64,000 nt of DNA, from the NCBI GenBank assembly GCA_014204435.1, contig JACHLF010000006.1:1-64000 (forward strand). Direction: 5' to 3'. The position numbers and the translations under genes are program-made. The notes beneath the pieces are model-generated. The model saw only the letters and a list, made by a program, of their open reading frames with translations. It was not told where the DNA came from and did no database searches. The first letter of the stretch is position 1; every line of letters begins with the position of its first letter. Source of the stretch: Mycobacteroides chelonae. Its GTDB lineage: Bacteria; Actinomycetota; Actinomycetes; Mycobacteriales; Mycobacteriaceae. Below, one piece after another: positions 8,513 through 18,264 of the stretch.

Positions 8513-9475
8513 TTAGTGGCCCGTGGTGGCGGCGCAGGCCGTGGACAGCTCGCGCGGTACGGGCTCGGGGGCGCTATCGCTGTCGGGTGGGCGGGCCGTC
8601 ATGGCGAGGAGGCATCCGCCGATCGCCACTGCCGCGCCGACGAGTTCGAAGGTGGTCGGCTGCTCTCCGAGGGCCAGCCACGACGTGGTGATACCCACGA
8701 TCGGGACCAGCAGTGAGAACGGCGCCACCCGACTCGCCGGGTAGCGGCCCATCAGGTAGGTCCACAAGCCCAGGCCGACGATGGTGGACAGCACCACGAT
8801 GTAGACGAGGCCACCGAGAGCGATCAGCCCACCGGGTGTGCCGACCGAGGTGAGAGCACGCCAACCAGCGCTCGGGCCTTCGGTGAGTGCGGACAGTGCG
8901 AACAGCGGGATCGGCGGCACCACCGACATCCACAGGGTGAGTCGCAGTGGTGTACGCGGATTCGCGTTGTCCTCCATTGCCTTTCGGCTCGCAATGTTGC
9001 CGAAGGCCCAGCCGAGCGCACCCAACAGCGTCAGCATCACCGGGACCACCGCGGCCGAGGCGCCGTGCGTCGCGCGGTCGGTGGCGATGAGGGCCATGCC
9101 GCCGACCGCCAGGGTGATGCCCGCGACGTGCGGCAGTGACATCCGCTCGCCGAGCAGCAGCACGCCGAGGACTGCGGTGAAGGGGGCCGATGCCTGCAGG
9201 ACGAGGGAGGCGAGCCCTGTCGGCATGCCGTTCGCCAGGGCCAGGAACAGGAAGGCGAACTGCACGGTTCCGAATCCGACTCCGTAGAGCAGGAGCCAGC
9301 GCACCGGCACGCGTGGCCAGGGCACGAAGAGGATCACCGGAATCGCCAGCACCGCAAATCGCAGCCCGGCGAAGAAGAGCGGCGGGAAGTGTTCCAGGCC
9401 AACATGGATGGCCAGGAAGTTCACGCCCCACAGTACGGCGACGGCCAGTCCGAGGAGACGGTGCCGGGTTGTCAT
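8513..9475 (-). CDS. EamA/DMT-family transporter
   Basis: A 320-aa membrane protein with ten predicted helices in two EamA repeats, starting MTTRHRLLGLAVAVLWGVNFLAI. Members of the drug/metabolite transporter superfamily export amino acids, metabolites or drugs. The first repeat has GVNFLAIHVGL and GMPTGLASLVLQASAPFTAVLG, the second GWAFGNIASRKAME and YPASRVAPFSLLVPIVGI. It is divergently transcribed from the LysR gene at 9548, a common pairing in which the regulator controls the exporter. Substrate is not predictable. Confidence 0.9.
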   Translation of the reverse strand: MTTRHRLLGLAVAVLWGVNFLAIHVGLEHFPPLFFAGLRFAVLAIPVILFVPWPRVPVRWLLLYGVGFGTVQFAFLFLALANGMPTGLASLVLQASAPFTAVLGVLLLGERMSLPHVAGITLAVGGMALIATDRATHGASAAVVPVMLTLLGALGWAFGNIASRKAMEDNANPRTPLRLTLWMSVVPPIPLFALSALTEGPSAGWRALTSVGTPGGLIALGGLVYIVVLSTIVGLGLWTYLMGRYPASRVAPFSLLVPIVGITTSWLALGEQPTTFELVGAAVAIGGCLLAMTARPPDSDSAPEPVPRELSTACAATTGH

Positions 9476-9505
9476 GCCGTCGATCCTGCGTACTGAATTG
9501 ATTCA

Positions 9506-9525
9506 GCACAATCTAATTAATGTGC
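9506..9525. promoter_or_regulatory. Inverted repeat, candidate LysR operator
   Basis: GCACA, ten AT-rich bases, TGTGC sits between the divergent exporter and LysR genes. Size and AT content suit a LysR-type operator (dyad containing T-N11-A). No experiment supports it. Confidence 0.4.
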
Positions 9526-9547
9526 ACTATTGATGTAGTTTTACTTC

Positions 9548-10441
9548 ATGGATGTGCGCCGCCTGCGGATTCTCCGAGAATTTGCCGACCGCGGCACTGT
9601 CGGCGAGGTGGCCGACGCGATGAGTCTCACGCCCTCGGCGGTGTCACAGCAGCTCAAGGTGCTGGCCCGCGAGGCAGGTGTGCCACTGCTGCGCCAGGAC
9701 GGGCGGGGCATCACACTCACCGAGGCGGGCCGCGCGTTGGTACTGCGTGCCGACGAGGTGATCGCCGCCGTCGATCGCGCGGCCGAGGAGATGGTGACCT
9801 ATCGGGAGGGCACCCAACCCGTGGTGCGGGTGGCGTCGTTCCCATCCGGCGGGGGACTGCTGCTGCCCAGCGTGGTGGCGGCCGTACAGGATGTGGTGGA
9901 CGTCCGCCCCAGCGATGAGGACGTCACCTACAGCGAGGCGCCCGCACTGCTGACCGACTACGACATCGTCGTCACCCACCGTGACGAGCGTGCCGCGGCC
10001 TTGCGCTCGCCCCGGGTGTGGTCCACGACGCTGATGCGCGAGCCCATCGATCTGCTGGTGCACCGGGAGCATCCACTGGCGGCGTGCGAGTCGGTGACAC
10101 CGGCACAGTTGGCCGATGAGACGTGGATCAGCGTGCCCGAGGGCTTTCCGGTTGACGACGTGCTGGTCTCGCTCGGTGTTTCCACCGGCATCCGTCCACG
10201 AGTCAGGTTCCGTTTCAAGGATTTCCAGATCGTCGAGGACATGGTCGCCCACGGCCACGGTGTTGCGCTGATGCCGCGGTACGTCAGCCGCAGCCCACGG
10301 GTGGCGCGGTTGGTCATCCGCGAGGTACGTGCCGCACGGCTCTACGAAGTGCTGGCCCGGCCGGGTGCGCAGCAGCGCCCGGCCATTGCCGCGACCATCC
10401 GCGGATTGCAGGACGCGGCGGCCGTGTTGGAATCCCGTTAG
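9548..10441 (+). CDS. LysR-family transcriptional regulator
   Basis: A 297-aa LysR-type regulator. Residues 1-60 form the winged helix-turn-helix (MDVRRLRILREFADRGTVGEVADAM, then TPSAVSQQLKVLARE), and about 85-295 the periplasmic-binding-protein-like effector domain. It lies back to back with the DMT exporter and likely controls it. The 3' end overlaps the convergent hydrolase gene by four bases. The inducer is unknown. Confidence 0.93.
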   Translation: MDVRRLRILREFADRGTVGEVADAMSLTPSAVSQQLKVLAREAGVPLLRQDGRGITLTEAGRALVLRADEVIAAVDRAAEEMVTYREGTQPVVRVASFPSGGGLLLPSVVAAVQDVVDVRPSDEDVTYSEAPALLTDYDIVVTHRDERAAALRSPRVWSTTLMREPIDLLVHREHPLAACESVTPAQLADETWISVPEGFPVDDVLVSLGVSTGIRPRVRFRFKDFQIVEDMVAHGHGVALMPRYVSRSPRVARLVIREVRAARLYEVLARPGAQQRPAIAATIRGLQDAAAVLESR

Positions 10442-11283
10442 GCGCTGTGCTCGGCGATGTGTTCGAGAACCAAGGCGGCGGTCTCGGCGGGCCGCTCCTC
10501 GGCGATCCAATGAGACACGCCTTCGAAGACCTCGAAACGGTACGGTGCGTGCACGTATTTGGGGTTGGCATCGGCCGCCGCCCGAGTCACCGCGGAGTCC
10601 CCGTCACTCCAGATGAACAGGGTGGGAACCCGAACCGCCGGAGCCGGCGACCGCAGTGAATAGCGCATGGCCCGATACCAGTTCACCGTTGCCGTGGTGG
10701 CGCCGGGCTCACTGAACAGCTCGCGGATGCGCTCGGCGAGCCGGTCGGACACCTTCATCCACGACGTACCGAACTTTTGGAACGACTCCTTTTCGTTGAA
10801 GCTGAAGAGCCATTCGGGCAGCCTCGGGATCTGGAACAGCAGCATGTACCAGGAATGCAGAATCTGACCGCGCGGCATGGCATCCCGGAAGGCGCGCGGG
10901 TGCGGAACCGACAGCACCGACGCGGTGTGCACCCGGTCACCGTGGTTGCCCGCCAGCTGCCAGGCCACCGCGGCACCCCAATCATGGGACAGCAGATGGA
11001 ATTTCGCGACACCCGCCTGACCGGCGAGGGCCAGGATGTCTCCCTCGAGCTTGTCCAGCGCGTAGTTGCGGACGCCGAGGGGGCGGGCGCCGGGGGAGTA
11101 GCCCCGCTGGTTCGGGGCCAACACCCGGAATCCGGCGTCCGTCAGCTTCGGGACGATTTCCGCCCACATGGTCGCCCGCTCGGGAAAGCCATGCAGCGCA
11201 ACGATCACCGGGCCATCGAGCGGGCCTTCGTCGATGACGTCGAAAGTCAGGCCGTCATTGGTGAACGTGGACAGGCGTGTCAC
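10438..11283 (-). CDS. Alpha/beta hydrolase, epoxide hydrolase-like
   Basis: A 281-aa alpha/beta hydrolase. HGFPER (31-36) is the oxyanion-hole HGxP motif and SHDWGAA places the nucleophile at Asp101, as in epoxide hydrolases and haloalkane dehalogenases rather than serine esterases. The catalytic His is in EGVSHWIAEERP near residue 258, and an acidic residue in FIWSDGD probably completes the triad. A cap domain lies between about 125 and 200. The gene starts 19 nt downstream of the end of the deacylase gene on the same strand, so the two may be one operon. Substrate is unknown. Confidence 0.85.
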   Translation of the reverse strand: MTRLSTFTNDGLTFDVIDEGPLDGPVIVALHGFPERATMWAEIVPKLTDAGFRVLAPNQRGYSPGARPLGVRNYALDKLEGDILALAGQAGVAKFHLLSHDWGAAVAWQLAGNHGDRVHTASVLSVPHPRAFRDAMPRGQILHSWYMLLFQIPRLPEWLFSFNEKESFQKFGTSWMKVSDRLAERIRELFSEPGATTATVNWYRAMRYSLRSPAPAVRVPTLFIWSDGDSAVTRAAADANPKYVHAPYRFEVFEGVSHWIAEERPAETAALVLEHIAEHSA

Positions 11284-11302
11284 GGCGCCATCGATGTGGT
11301 GC

Positions 11303-13108
11303 TCATCGGAGGGTTAGTTTCTCGCCGGCCTTGAGGTACCGACCGGTCTGCAGGTCGTTCCCGTAACCGTCGATGAACTCGCCGAGTCGGAACACCACCT
11401 TGCCGCTGACCGCGGTGGCCACGACGGTCTCGTCGTTGCGGTTCACCATGCGGGACAGGTTGTCGAAGAACGGTGCCTGGGCCTCGTTGTAGGCGTCAAC
11501 CGTCTCGTTGAGCTTCTCGGGATCGATGATCACGAAGTCGGCGCGATCACCCTCACGCAGGTGTCCGGCGTCCAGCCCGAACCAGTCGGCCAGCTCACCG
11601 GTGAGTCGATGCACGGTATGGCCAAGGGACAGGATGGGTTTCCCGGCCTTCTGCGCGTCGTTCATGCGCTTGAGGAAGCGCAGCGCGAAGTTGTAGAACG
11701 CCATATTGCGCAGGTGCGCACCGGCATCGGAGAAGCCCATCTGGAAGTTGGGATCCTTGGCCATCTCGTCGAGCACCTTGGGGCGGTGGTTTCCGACGGT
11801 GGTGGTCCAGCGGACATTCTTCTCGCCGTTCTCCACCAGCACATCCAGGAAAGCGTCGAGCGGTGCGATGCCGCGTTCGTCACCGACCTGGCCGAAGGTC
11901 TTGCCGATCAGCGAGGCATCCGGGCATTCGACGATCACGGCGTCGTAGAAGTCTTTGTGCCACAGGCCCGGCTTGTGCTTCTTGATGGCGAACTCGCGCC
12001 GGAACTTGCGGCGGTACTCCTTGTCGGCCATCAGTTTGTTGCGCTCGAGCTGCTCCTTGATGTGCAGAGCAGCGGTGCCTGCACCGAACTCCTCGAACAC
12101 CGGCAGGTCGATGCCGTCGGAGTACAGCGTGAACGGCACGGGCAGGTGCTGGAACTTGACGTTGGACTTGAAGATCTTGTTGCCGATTCGGGCGGCGGCG
12201 CTGAAGAACACGTTCGCGCCCTTGATACTCTTGGAGTCCGCGGCCACCAGTAGGCTGACAGGAACGGCCTTGCGGCGCTTGAAGAAGCGGGTGCCAGTGG
12301 ACAGGAAGAACAACACCGCGGTGGCCGGGTTGTTGATGTTCGGGGCGCTTTGCAGGATGCGATCGCGCTTGCGCAACACGTTGATCAGGCGCCAGCGCTC
12401 ATGCCACCACGCGTAGGTCGACGGCAGCGCGCGCGAGCGGTAGCGGTCGCCATCGAGCTTGTCGATCGGGGCGTCCATGCCCGACATGCCCAGCATGCCC
12501 GCGTCGAGTGCCTTCTCGAGCATGTCGGCCATGCGGTCGAGTTCCTTGCGGGTGGGGAAGGACCAGTTGTTGGTGGCCCGGCCCAATCCCATGACGGCGG
12601 TGCGCAGATCCGAATGTCCAAGGAAAGAAGTCACATTCGGGCCGAGCGGCAGCGCGTCGATCTTCTTGACATAGCTTTCCGGATCGGTCCAGTCGCAGAA
12701 CTCGTTGAGGGCGCCGATCACATGCTTGCGTGGCACCGCCTCCACACGGCTGAACAGGTCGGCGGCGTCATCGGGCTTGGCGTAGACGGTCGACATGGAA
12801 CAGCAGCCGAGCACGATGGTGGTGACGCCGTGGCGCACCGACTCGCCGAGGCCCGGGTTGAGCAGCACCTCGGCGTCGTAGTGGGTGTGCATATCGACGA
12901 ACCCGGGCAGAACCCACTTGCCGCCGGCATCGATCACCTCAGGGCAATCGGTCTCGTCGAGCGCAGTGGTGGAGACGGCGGCCACGCGCCCGTCCTTGAT
13001 GCCAAGGTTGGCCTGACGGGGCTCGGATTTCGTGCCGTCGAACCACAGGCCGTCGCGGATGATGAGGTCGAACTGGGATGAGCCGCTTGCGCGAAGACCG
13101 TCGGTCAT
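11303..13108 (-). CDS. N-acyl-D-amino-acid deacylase family amidohydrolase
   Basis: A 601-aa amidohydrolase-superfamily enzyme. The N-terminal beta domain (FDLIIRDGLWFDG) leads into the metal-binding HTH of PGFVDMHTHYDAE (His74, His76). Later metal or catalytic segments include GHSDLRTAVMG and GFSDAGAHLRNMAFYN. The C-terminal DADFVIIDPEKL-like strand (here GDRADFVIID) is typical. Relatives hydrolyse N-acyl-D-amino acids or related amides. At about 600 aa it is longer than the usual 480-540, as is common for actinobacterial members. It is divergent from the TetR gene at 13207, which probably represses it. Natural substrate unknown. Confidence 0.85.
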   Translation of the reverse strand: MTDGLRASGSSQFDLIIRDGLWFDGTKSEPRQANLGIKDGRVAAVSTTALDETDCPEVIDAGGKWVLPGFVDMHTHYDAEVLLNPGLGESVRHGVTTIVLGCCSMSTVYAKPDDAADLFSRVEAVPRKHVIGALNEFCDWTDPESYVKKIDALPLGPNVTSFLGHSDLRTAVMGLGRATNNWSFPTRKELDRMADMLEKALDAGMLGMSGMDAPIDKLDGDRYRSRALPSTYAWWHERWRLINVLRKRDRILQSAPNINNPATAVLFFLSTGTRFFKRRKAVPVSLLVAADSKSIKGANVFFSAAARIGNKIFKSNVKFQHLPVPFTLYSDGIDLPVFEEFGAGTAALHIKEQLERNKLMADKEYRRKFRREFAIKKHKPGLWHKDFYDAVIVECPDASLIGKTFGQVGDERGIAPLDAFLDVLVENGEKNVRWTTTVGNHRPKVLDEMAKDPNFQMGFSDAGAHLRNMAFYNFALRFLKRMNDAQKAGKPILSLGHTVHRLTGELADWFGLDAGHLREGDRADFVIIDPEKLNETVDAYNEAQAPFFDNLSRMVNRNDETVVATAVSGKVVFRLGEFIDGYGNDLQTGRYLKAGEKLTLR

Positions 13109-13206
13109 GGGGGCTGCCCTTCGTTGGGGGATAGGCCCAGTCTAGAAAAGATGGCAACCGATCACAATCCTTAGTGACCTGGTCCAAGGTGATCTACGGT
13201 GACCTT

Positions 13207-13803
13207 GTGAGCCCCACCCAGGCCGAGCGCCGCGAGTCGACCATCGCCAGACTGCTCGATTCCGGTATCGACACCATCGCCGAGCTGGGATATTCGCGTG
13301 CCTCGGTGCAGCGCATCGCCAAGCGGGCCGGGCTGTCGTATGGGGCACTTTTCCGACACTTTCCCACCGTCGGCGACTTCATGGCCGAGGTGGCGCGCGA
13401 GACCTTGCGCCGACAGTTGGCGACGGTGCGGGCCCGATTCGAGGCGGCGGGGGATCGTCTCGCCGAATTCGAGGACGTGATGGTCGTGATGCGTGCTCTC
13501 AAGGAACAGCCCATCAACGCGGTGCTCTACGAGCTCATGGTGGCTGCACGCACCGATGAGCAGTTGCGGCAGACGTTGCAGATCGCGGTGGCCGAGTACG
13601 GCGCTCAGATGGTTGCGCTGGCACGCTCGGTCCCGGGCACCGATCGGCTGTCCGAAGCCGAGCTGATCACGCTGGTCTTCATGATCACCGACATGTTCGA
13701 CGGGGAGGCGTTGGTCAAGACGCTGCGTCCCTACCCGGAGCTTGTCGCCGGGCGCGACGAGCTACTTGCCAAGCTCCTGCGGGGATACCGCCCGGATGCC
13801 TAG
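13207..13803 (+). CDS. TetR-family transcriptional regulator
   Basis: A 198-aa TetR regulator. The N-terminal helix-turn-helix ([29 protein letters not shown], about 25-53) is clear; the rest is a helical ligand-binding domain. GTG 13207 is preferred, with GGTGA just upstream; an in-frame start at 13174 would add 11 residues. It is divergent from the deacylase/hydrolase pair, which it probably regulates. The stop lies 45 nt before purD. Confidence 0.9.
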   Translation: MSPTQAERRESTIARLLDSGIDTIAELGYSRASVQRIAKRAGLSYGALFRHFPTVGDFMAEVARETLRRQLATVRARFEAAGDRLAEFEDVMVVMRALKEQPINAVLYELMVAARTDEQLRQTLQIAVAEYGAQMVALARSVPGTDRLSEAELITLVFMITDMFDGEALVKTLRPYPELVAGRDELLAKLLRGYRPDA

Positions 13804-13834
13804 CCTGTCCCGTCGCCGGGGCTGCCCTGACCGA

Positions 13835-13847
13835 TAGGGTCTGGGGC
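13835..13847 (+). promoter_or_regulatory. purD -10 element, leaderless start
   Basis: TAGGGT (13835-13840) ends 7 nt before the purD ATG. In mycobacteria a TANNNT hexamer at this distance places the transcription start on the first base of the start codon. Confidence 0.55.
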
Positions 13848-15107
13848 ATGCGCGTCCTTGTCATTGGGTCTGGTGGCCGTGAACACGCTTTGGCGATAGC
13901 CCTGAAGCGCGACCCCCACGTCGACTATCTGGCGATAGCTCCGGGCAATGCGGGGACCGGCGCCGTGGCCGAACAGCACGCGGTCGACATCGGGTCCGGT
14001 GCCGAGGTGGTGGCCCTGGCCACCAAGCTGAATGTGGATCTGGTCGTCATCGGTCCTGAGGTGCCCTTGGTGCTGGGCGTTGGCGACGCGGTCCGCGCGG
14101 CGGGTATCGCGTGCTTCGGTCCGTCGGCCGACGCCGCGCGCATCGAGGGTTCCAAGGCATTCGCCAAAGACGTGATGACTGCGGCCGGGGTGCGCACCGC
14201 ACGCAGTGAGATTGTCGATAACCCAGCGCATCTGGATGCCGCGCTGGATAGATTTGCCGGCGAGCCGGCCTGGGTGGTCAAGGACGACGGGCTGGCCGCG
14301 GGCAAGGGTGTGGTGGTCACCGCCGATCGTGCCGCCGCGCGTGCCCATGCCGCGAGCCTGCTCGACGACGGACATCCGGTCCTGCTGGAGTCTTTCCTCG
14401 ACGGGCCCGAGGTCTCGCTGCTGTGCATCGTGGACGGCGAGACGGTGGTGCCGCTGTTGCCGGCCCAGGACCACAAGCGGGTGGGCGATGGTGACACCGG
14501 CCCGAACACCGGAGGCATGGGCGCCTACAGCCCGCTGCCTTGGCTGCCCGAGGCGACCGTCGCCGAGATCGTCGACACCATCGTCAAACCCGTTGCCGCC
14601 GAGCTCGTCAGGCGCGGCAGCACCTTCACCGGAGTCTTGTACGCGGGGCTGGCCATCACTTCGAACGGGCCCTCCGTCGTCGAATTCAACTGCCGTTTCG
14701 GTGATCCCGAGACCCAGGCGGTGCTGGCTCTGCTGGAGTCGCCGTTGGGGCAACTGTTGAATGCCGCTGCCACCGGGACGCTGCAGGACTTCGGCCCGCT
14801 GCGCTGGCAGGACGGCAGCGCCGTCACCGTGGTGCTGGCTGCGGAGAACTACCCGCTGCGTCCGCGCACCGGCGACGTGATCACCGGCTCCGAGGCCGAG
14901 GGCGTGCTGCATGCCGGCACCGCCCGCCGTGAGGATGGCGCCGTGGTGTCGTCCGGCGGACGTGTGCTGTCCGTCGTCGGTACCGGTGCTGATCTGGAGG
15001 CCGCACGTGCCGACGCCTACGCCAAGATCGACGCGATTCGGTTGCCGGGCAGCCACTTCCGTAGCGATATCGGACTGGCCGCCGCCGAGGGGCGTATCAG
15101 CATCTAG
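13848..15107 (+). CDS. purD: Phosphoribosylamine-glycine ligase
   Basis: A 419-aa ATP-grasp enzyme that makes glycinamide ribonucleotide from phosphoribosylamine, glycine and ATP, the second step of de novo purine synthesis. The N-terminal nucleotide fold begins [16 protein letters not shown]. The ATP-grasp domain has [10 protein letters not shown], the PurD signature [17 protein letters not shown], and the metal-binding [11 protein letters not shown]. Length is standard. No ribosome-binding site is seen, consistent with a leaderless mRNA. PurC and PurB lie 4-8 kb downstream, but not in one operon. Confidence 0.97.
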   Translation: MRVLVIGSGGREHALAIALKRDPHVDYLAIAPGNAGTGAVAEQHAVDIGSGAEVVALATKLNVDLVVIGPEVPLVLGVGDAVRAAGIACFGPSADAARIEGSKAFAKDVMTAAGVRTARSEIVDNPAHLDAALDRFAGEPAWVVKDDGLAAGKGVVVTADRAAARAHAASLLDDGHPVLLESFLDGPEVSLLCIVDGETVVPLLPAQDHKRVGDGDTGPNTGGMGAYSPLPWLPEATVAEIVDTIVKPVAAELVRRGSTFTGVLYAGLAITSNGPSVVEFNCRFGDPETQAVLALLESPLGQLLNAAATGTLQDFGPLRWQDGSAVTVVLAAENYPLRPRTGDVITGSEAEGVLHAGTARREDGAVVSSGGRVLSVVGTGADLEAARADAYAKIDAIRLPGSHFRSDIGLAAAEGRISI

Positions 15108-15270
15108 GGGGACGGCAAGGGGGAACGATGGGGCGTCGGGGTTGGATTGCAGTCGGCAGCGCGGTCCTGTGACATCACCCGCGACTTCGCATGCCAATTG
15201 GTGGACAGTGAACTGCGTTCAAGAGTCGAAGGAACCCTCGACGACTTTCGAGATCCCCCGCATCCGGGGT

Positions 15271-16071
15271 CTAGGCGGCCAGAATTGGCGCGATCCAGCC
15301 CAGTGCGCGCGGCACCTGCGACAGCCAATACCCGCCCTCGTGCGCGCCCGGACCGAACTCTCCGGCCGGCGGTGCCGCCAGCTGCTCGGCGAAAACCTTA
15401 CTGGCGGTGTAGAACCTGTCGTCATAGCCGGATGACACCCACACCGGCATGCTGTTGAGCTGAGGAAGCCCGAAAACCGTGTTCTGGTCCCAGTTTTCCT
15501 CGTTGTCAAAGGCGTCGGCAGTGGCCTCGGGGTAGGACAGCCATATCGAGGGGCTCACGGCGGCGACGGCCGCCGTGCGGGGCCCGCCGAGACGCGCGGC
15601 ATTGAGGAGCGCGCCGTAACCGCCCGCGGACCATCCCATGAAGGCGACGCGAGAAATGTCGAGCCCTTCCTGCTCGGCGAGCATCGGCAGGAACTCGTCG
15701 ATGATCATGGCTCCGGGGTCGTCGCCGTTCTGGTGCGGATGCCAGTAGCTGTTGCCGCCGTCAATCGCGGCGACAGCGAAGGGCGGGGCCCCCGCGGCCA
15801 CCACGTCGCTGAGCATCCGCTCATAGCCCCAGTAGATGGTGCGGTCGGCGTTCTCGTCCCGGCCGTGCAACATGATCACCGGTCGTACGGGCCAGTCGAC
15901 CCCCGGAGGTCTGGCTACCTTCCATCCGGTGGGAACGCCTCCCCGGGCCTGGGAGATGAAGGACCCGCTGGTGACATCGGCGGCGGCTCGGGCGGGTGCC
16001 GCGAGCGTCGGAAGAAGCGCGGCGCCGGCTCCGAGCGCGGTGCCCAGTTGTAGCAGGCGACGTCGGCTCAT
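15271..16071 (-). CDS. Tat-exported esterase (Rv0774c-like), copy 1
   Basis: A 266-aa secreted alpha/beta hydrolase. SRRRLLQLG followed by a hydrophobic stretch and APARA is a twin-arginine signal with cleavage expected near residue 28. The mature part has HGRDENAD, the nucleophile elbow GWSAGGYGA, and a C-terminal GAHEGGYW holding the catalytic His. It resembles the esterase D/antigen 85 fold and M. tuberculosis Rv0774c. ATG 16071 is chosen so that the Tat motif sits at the N-terminus; GGTGA lies just upstream. The adjacent gene at 16176-16982 is a paralogue. Confidence 0.85.
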   Translation of the reverse strand: MSRRRLLQLGTALGAGAALLPTLAAPARAAADVTSGSFISQARGGVPTGWKVARPPGVDWPVRPVIMLHGRDENADRTIYWGYERMLSDVVAAGAPPFAVAAIDGGNSYWHPHQNGDDPGAMIIDEFLPMLAEQEGLDISRVAFMGWSAGGYGALLNAARLGGPRTAAVAAVSPSIWLSYPEATADAFDNEENWDQNTVFGLPQLNSMPVWVSSGYDDRFYTASKVFAEQLAAPPAGEFGPGAHEGGYWLSQVPRALGWIAPILAA

Positions 16072-16175
16072 TTCGGTCACCCGCTCGATAATGCCAGCGG
16101 ATGGCAAACCCGTCGAGGGTATTGGCTATCCGTTCATCGGGAACGAGGGCCCCGCCCGCTCCTCGGACAGCTGAC

Positions 16176-16982
16176 CTACGCGGTGAGTATCGGCGACATC
16201 CACGCCAGTTCCGTACCGATTTGCGAGCTCCAGAAGGAACCGTCATGACCGCCGGGGCTGAACCCGCCCGCGGGGGGCGTCGGGAGCTGGGCGATGAACT
16301 GCTTGGTGGCGCTGTAGAACGGATCGCTGTCACCGCAGTCGATGCGCAACGGGATGGAGTTCAGCGCGGCGAGCCCCCATACCGAGTTGGCGGCGTAGTC
16401 CTCGGCACCGTCGAAGGCACCCGGTGCCGCCGCGCCCGAGGAGGTCCACAGCGCCGGGCTGACGGCGGTGATCGCGGCGGTGCGGCCCGCGCCCAGACGT
16501 GCGCCCAGCAGCATGGCGCCGTACCCGCCCATCGACCAACCCAGGAACGCGACGCGCGAGGTATCCAATCCCTGCTCGGCCAGCAATGGGATGAATTCGC
16601 CCAGCACCATGGCGCCGGAATCTTCACCCGAGGCTCGCTTGTGCCAGTAGCCGCCACCGCCGTCGACACTGGCCAGGGCGAACGGTGTGGCGCCCGCGGA
16701 CACTGCCTGCGCCAGCATGTTCTCCACCCCGCCCGCCATCACTCCGGCAGCTGTCTGACCCTTGCCGTGCAGCGCGATGATGGGCCGGAGGGGTCCCGTC
16801 ACGCGCGATGGCCGGGCGATACGCCACTCGGTGCGGACCCCGCCGCGCGCCGCCGAGACAAACGAACCGGCGGTGATGGCGCCGTCGGCGCGGGCCGGGA
16901 AAGCCCCGCTTCCGAGCAGTGCGGCGCCGGCCCCGGTAGCAGCGCCGAGCTTGAGTAGTGAGCGTCGGGACAGATCACGCAT
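16176..16982 (-). CDS. Tat-exported esterase (Rv0774c-like), copy 2
   Basis: A 268-aa paralogue of the next gene downstream. The Tat signal DLSRRSLLKLGAATGAGAAL ends in PARA. The mature enzyme has HGKGQTA, the nucleophile elbow GWSMGGYGA and GGHDGSFW with the catalytic His. The aligned backbone (SGSFISQARGG versus AGSFVSAARGG at the mature start) shows a tandem duplication that has diverged. M. tuberculosis has one gene here (Rv0774c), likewise before the TetR gene and purB. The start is uncertain: ATG at 16982, 16991 or 16994; the first avoids overlap with the divergent aminotransferase. Confidence 0.85.
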   Translation of the reverse strand: MRDLSRRSLLKLGAATGAGAALLGSGAFPARADGAITAGSFVSAARGGVRTEWRIARPSRVTGPLRPIIALHGKGQTAAGVMAGGVENMLAQAVSAGATPFALASVDGGGGYWHKRASGEDSGAMVLGEFIPLLAEQGLDTSRVAFLGWSMGGYGAMLLGARLGAGRTAAITAVSPALWTSSGAAAPGAFDGAEDYAANSVWGLAALNSIPLRIDCGDSDPFYSATKQFIAQLPTPPAGGFSPGGHDGSFWSSQIGTELAWMSPILTA

Positions 16983-17022
16983 GTCGACCATCATGCCGCG
17001 CGGGTCCGATACGGTCGCAGCC

Positions 17023-18180
17023 GTGGTAGGTCTCTCGCGTCGATCGGACGTTCCGCCGTTCTATGTCATGGATGTGCTGACGGCGGCATCCGCGCGTCAA
17101 CGTACGCACGGGGACATGATTTCCCTGGCCGCCGGGCAGCCCTCGACGGGTGCGCCCGCGGTGGTCCTCGACGCGGTGCGGGAGGCGCTCGGCACGCAGG
17201 TGCTGGGCCATACCGAAACACTCGGACTGCCCGAACTGCGCGCGGCGATCGCCGCGTACCACCACGAGCGTTCCGGTATCGAAGTACGCGCGGACGACGT
17301 CGTCGTCACCACGGGGTCCTCGGGTGGATTCACGCTGCTGTTCCTGGCCGCCTTCGATGTGGGGGACACCGTGGTGATGACCCGGCCCGGATACCCCGCG
17401 TATCGCAATTGTCTTGCTGCACTGGGGTGTCGGGTTGTCGAAATCGATTGCGGGCTCCAGACGCGCTATCAGCCGACCGTGGCGATGCTGGAGGCTGTTT
17501 TGCAGGCAGACGGCCGGGCCCCCGCTGGACTCATCGTGGCCAGTCCCGCCAACCCCACCGGCACCATCATCGATGCGACCGAGCTAGAGGCCATCGCGTT
17601 GTGGTGCGAGGCCAACGGTACCCTGCTGATCTCCGACGAGATTTACCACGGTTTGTCCTATGGGGATCAAAAAACCTCCAGTGCATGGGAATTCAGTCGT
17701 GAAGCGGTCGTGATGGGCTCGGTGTCCAAGTACTTCTCGATGACGGGCTGGCGGCTGGGCTGGATGCTGATGCCGCGCAGGTTCTTGCGTGCCGTCGACC
17801 GGTTGTCGTCCAACTTCACGATCTGTCCGCCGGCGGTCTCCCAGTACGGTGCGCTGGCGGCGTTTAGCGCTGAGGCGCGCGCCGAGCTCGACGGGCACGT
17901 ACGTCGGTATGCGGCGAACCGAACACTGCTCATCGACGGCCTCAAGTCCGCGGGCATCACCAAGATCGCCCCATCCGACGGCGCGTTCTATGCGTATGCC
18001 GATATCGAGCATCTGACCGATAACGCCGAACACTGGTGTGCGGACTTGTTGGCGCGCACGGGGGTAGCGATAGCGCCCGGTATCGACTTCGACACCGCGC
18101 ACGGCCACCGCACCGTCCGGATGAGCTTCGCGGGAAGTTCGGACGCGATCGAGGAGGCATTGCGGAGGCTGGCGTCATGA
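17023..18180 (+). CDS. aspB: Aspartate aminotransferase-like enzyme, AspB type
   Basis: A 385-aa fold-type I PLP aminotransferase very similar to M. tuberculosis AspB (Rv3565). It begins near DVPPFYVMDVL, with ISLAAGQPSTGAP, the Asn of ASPANPTGT, Asp/Tyr of ISDEIYHGLSY, and the PLP lysine in GSVSKYFSMTGWRLGW. AGIDFD-like PGIDFDTAHG and RMSFAG near the end complete the substrate pocket. Exact substrates are unproven. GTG 17023 aligns with the Rv3565 start; ATG 16993 in frame is possible but would run into the divergent esterase start. Rv3565 lies elsewhere in M. tuberculosis, so this location is a rearrangement or an extra copy. Confidence 0.85.
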   Translation: MVGLSRRSDVPPFYVMDVLTAASARQRTHGDMISLAAGQPSTGAPAVVLDAVREALGTQVLGHTETLGLPELRAAIAAYHHERSGIEVRADDVVVTTGSSGGFTLLFLAAFDVGDTVVMTRPGYPAYRNCLAALGCRVVEIDCGLQTRYQPTVAMLEAVLQADGRAPAGLIVASPANPTGTIIDATELEAIALWCEANGTLLISDEIYHGLSYGDQKTSSAWEFSREAVVMGSVSKYFSMTGWRLGWMLMPRRFLRAVDRLSSNFTICPPAVSQYGALAAFSAEARAELDGHVRRYAANRTLLIDGLKSAGITKIAPSDGAFYAYADIEHLTDNAEHWCADLLARTGVAIAPGIDFDTAHGHRTVRMSFAGSSDAIEEALRRLAS

Positions 18181-18264
18181 CTGGGCAGGGCTGACGCCAA
18201 CTGCTTGCATGAGATAGCGCAAAACGCCCGTGGGGACGCGTCGCTGCTGGCAGCATGACATGGC

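Noticed and set aside
13800..15197. 465-codon minus-strand frame over purD
   Set aside because: Shadow of a high-GC gene; Gly/His/Arg-rich with no domain.
16762..17022. N-terminal extension of the aminotransferase
   Set aside because: It is antisense to the Tat signal region of the esterase and absent from AspB.
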